A stretch of DNA of 7,726 nucleotides, taken from Oligoflexia bacterium. Lineage in GTDB: Bacteria > Bdellovibrionota > UBA1018 > CAIMNF01. A model generated the notes under the pieces. It did no database searches and was not told where the DNA came from. It saw nothing but the letters and a program-made list of their open reading frames with translations. Positions 6,706-7,726 of the stretch are shown here, piece after piece. The stretch covers positions 1-7,726 of the forward strand of contig CAIMNF010000572.1 in the NCBI GenBank assembly GCA_903842755.1. The letters are read 5' to 3'. A program made the translations under genes and the position numbers. The stretch's first letter is position 1. Each line of letters starts with the position of its first letter.

Positions 6706-7726
6706 TTAACTTACTTTCTTAAAGGAGTCATCTTCTGCAGAAATGTCTGGAAATGAATCTAAGTCCGGGACAGAACGCAAACTTTCGGTCTCGGTTGCGA
6801 TGAACGCAGCAGCTCCAGACTTACGCTTTTGCGAACCCATCACTTCACCCACTAACTTTACCGAAACTTGAGCGAGATCGGCAGATGTTGCGCCCAAGCC
6901 CTGACTGGAACGAGTCACCTGCTCAGCTAACTCACAGTTTTGCCGCGCAAATACATCGAGTTGAGACATTGCCTTTTGAGTTTGTTGTACGCCCACATCC
7001 TGCTGAACGGAAGCTTCAACAATCGATTTCACTTGAGTTTTAATATGATCGATTGCGCCGGCAATTCCTTTAAATGCCGTCAACGCTTCGTTACTGACAA
7101 TATTTCCTTCCCGTACGCGTCGTTGAATTAAATCCAACGTTGATTCCACTTTCTTTTCACTATCGGTAATCAGGGTTTCAATCTCACGCGCGGCATCGCC
7201 GCTCATTTGAGCTAAATTTCCGACCTCTTCGGCAACAACCGCAAACCCCTTCCCATACTGACCTGCGCGCGCGGCTTCGATTGAGGCGTTAAATGAAAGC
7301 AACTGCGTTTTAAATACGATATCATTAATTACCGCCGTTTTTTGACTGATTCCAGTAATAATAGATTCAATCTCTTGCAATGCCGTGTTCGCTTGGTCGA
7401 TCGCTTCCATGGACTTCCCTAATTTCACCATGATTTCACGTCCAGCAATCGAGCGCTCTGCGATGTCGGTCGTTGCCTCTAAAGACCGATTGGTCGAAGC
7501 CGTAGTTTGAGCGATCATGCTACTCATTTCCGAAAGAGCAGATACTGACTCTTGAATTGCTGCCGCCGATTCATTGCTGCTTTCTGACAATTTAACCGCA
7601 GAATCATTTAATTCTGTTCCCGCTTTACGGGTTGCCTCGACTGCGCCACTCAAGCGATCAATTTCGTGCGCTAAACCATTACCCATTTTTCGGAAATAAA
7701 AATAAGCGCACATACCAGCAATAAAA
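6706..7726 (-). CDS. Methyl-accepting chemotaxis protein, signalling domain; N-terminus beyond window
   Basis: The frame is open to the right edge: FIAG precedes the first visible Met (7713), so that Met is not the true start and the sensor region is missing. Numbering from that Met, the stretch before residue 8 (FIAG-MCAYFYF) is the end of a transmembrane helix. Residues 8-290 are almost entirely alanine/serine/glutamate-rich coiled coil, and the conserved hairpin tip is at 130-170: INDIVFKTQLLSFNASIEAA followed by RAGQYGKGFAVVAEEVGNLA. This tip binds CheA and CheW. The usual AGE is AGQ here. No HAMP domain is recognisable between the membrane helix and the coiled coil. The C-terminal tail (about 296-335) is flexible and acidic, ending DDSFKKVS, without the NWETF-type CheR/CheB-binding pentapeptide. 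The gene lies 8 bp before the cheR-cheB fusion, which could modify it. Confidence 0.92.
   Translation of the reverse strand, partial: FIAGMCAYFYFRKMGNGLAHEIDRLSGAVEATRKAGTELNDSAVKLSESSNESAAAIQESVSALSEMSSMIAQTTASTNRSLEATTDIAERSIAGREIMVKLGKSMEAIDQANTALQEIESIITGISQKTAVINDIVFKTQLLSFNASIEAARAGQYGKGFAVVAEEVGNLAQMSGDAAREIETLITDSEKKVESTLDLIQRRVREGNIVSNEALTAFKGIAGAIDHIKTQVKSIVEASVQQDVGVQQTQKAMSQLDVFARQNCELAEQVTRSSQGLGATSADLAQVSVKLVGEVMGSQKRKSGAAAFIATETESLRSVPDLDSFPDISAEDDSFKKVS

Overview
The window is a densely packed bacterial chromosome segment in which every recognisable gene lies on the minus strand, so transcription runs from right to left. There are eight coding regions, two of them cut by the window edges. 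No RNA genes, mobile elements, CRISPR arrays or long non-coding stretches are visible; the largest gap is about 130 bp. Moderate GC, a receptor hairpin reading KTQLLSFNASIEAARAG, an M48-like lipoprotein and a hemolysin-like acyltransferase together suggest a Gram-negative, possibly a Bdellovibrionota or deltaproteobacterial-type organism. That assignment is inference from protein style and is not proven.

Right part (4781-7726): a chemotaxis pair. First comes the cytoplasmic part of a methyl-accepting receptor, whose N-terminus lies beyond the right edge. It is followed 8 bp later by one long gene that fuses the receptor methyltransferase CheR, a receiver domain and the receptor methylesterase CheB. 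The two opposing adaptation enzymes are thus in one polypeptide next to a receptor that could be their substrate.

Middle (3772-4780): a 130-bp intergenic region with a possible promoter and an unusual tract of four TCA triplets spaced exactly 11 bp apart, resembling a Pho box. It precedes an OlsB-like N-acyltransferase and an overlapping OlsA/PlsC-like O-acyltransferase. Together these two are the expected enzymes for making an ornithine-type aminolipid.

Left part (1-3771): the same transcription unit apparently continues through a YqaB-like HAD sugar-phosphate phosphatase, a creatininase-family protein with a C-terminal membrane anchor, an M48-peptidase-like lipoprotein, and a COG3178-type sugar kinase (AmgK-like) that runs off the left edge. 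The creatininase-like and M48-like proteins have both lost key metal-binding residues, and their genes overlap. They look like a pair of envelope-associated pseudoenzymes. The six genes from olsB leftward are separated by at most about 30 bp or overlap, so an envelope-lipid and cell-wall-sugar operon is likely.
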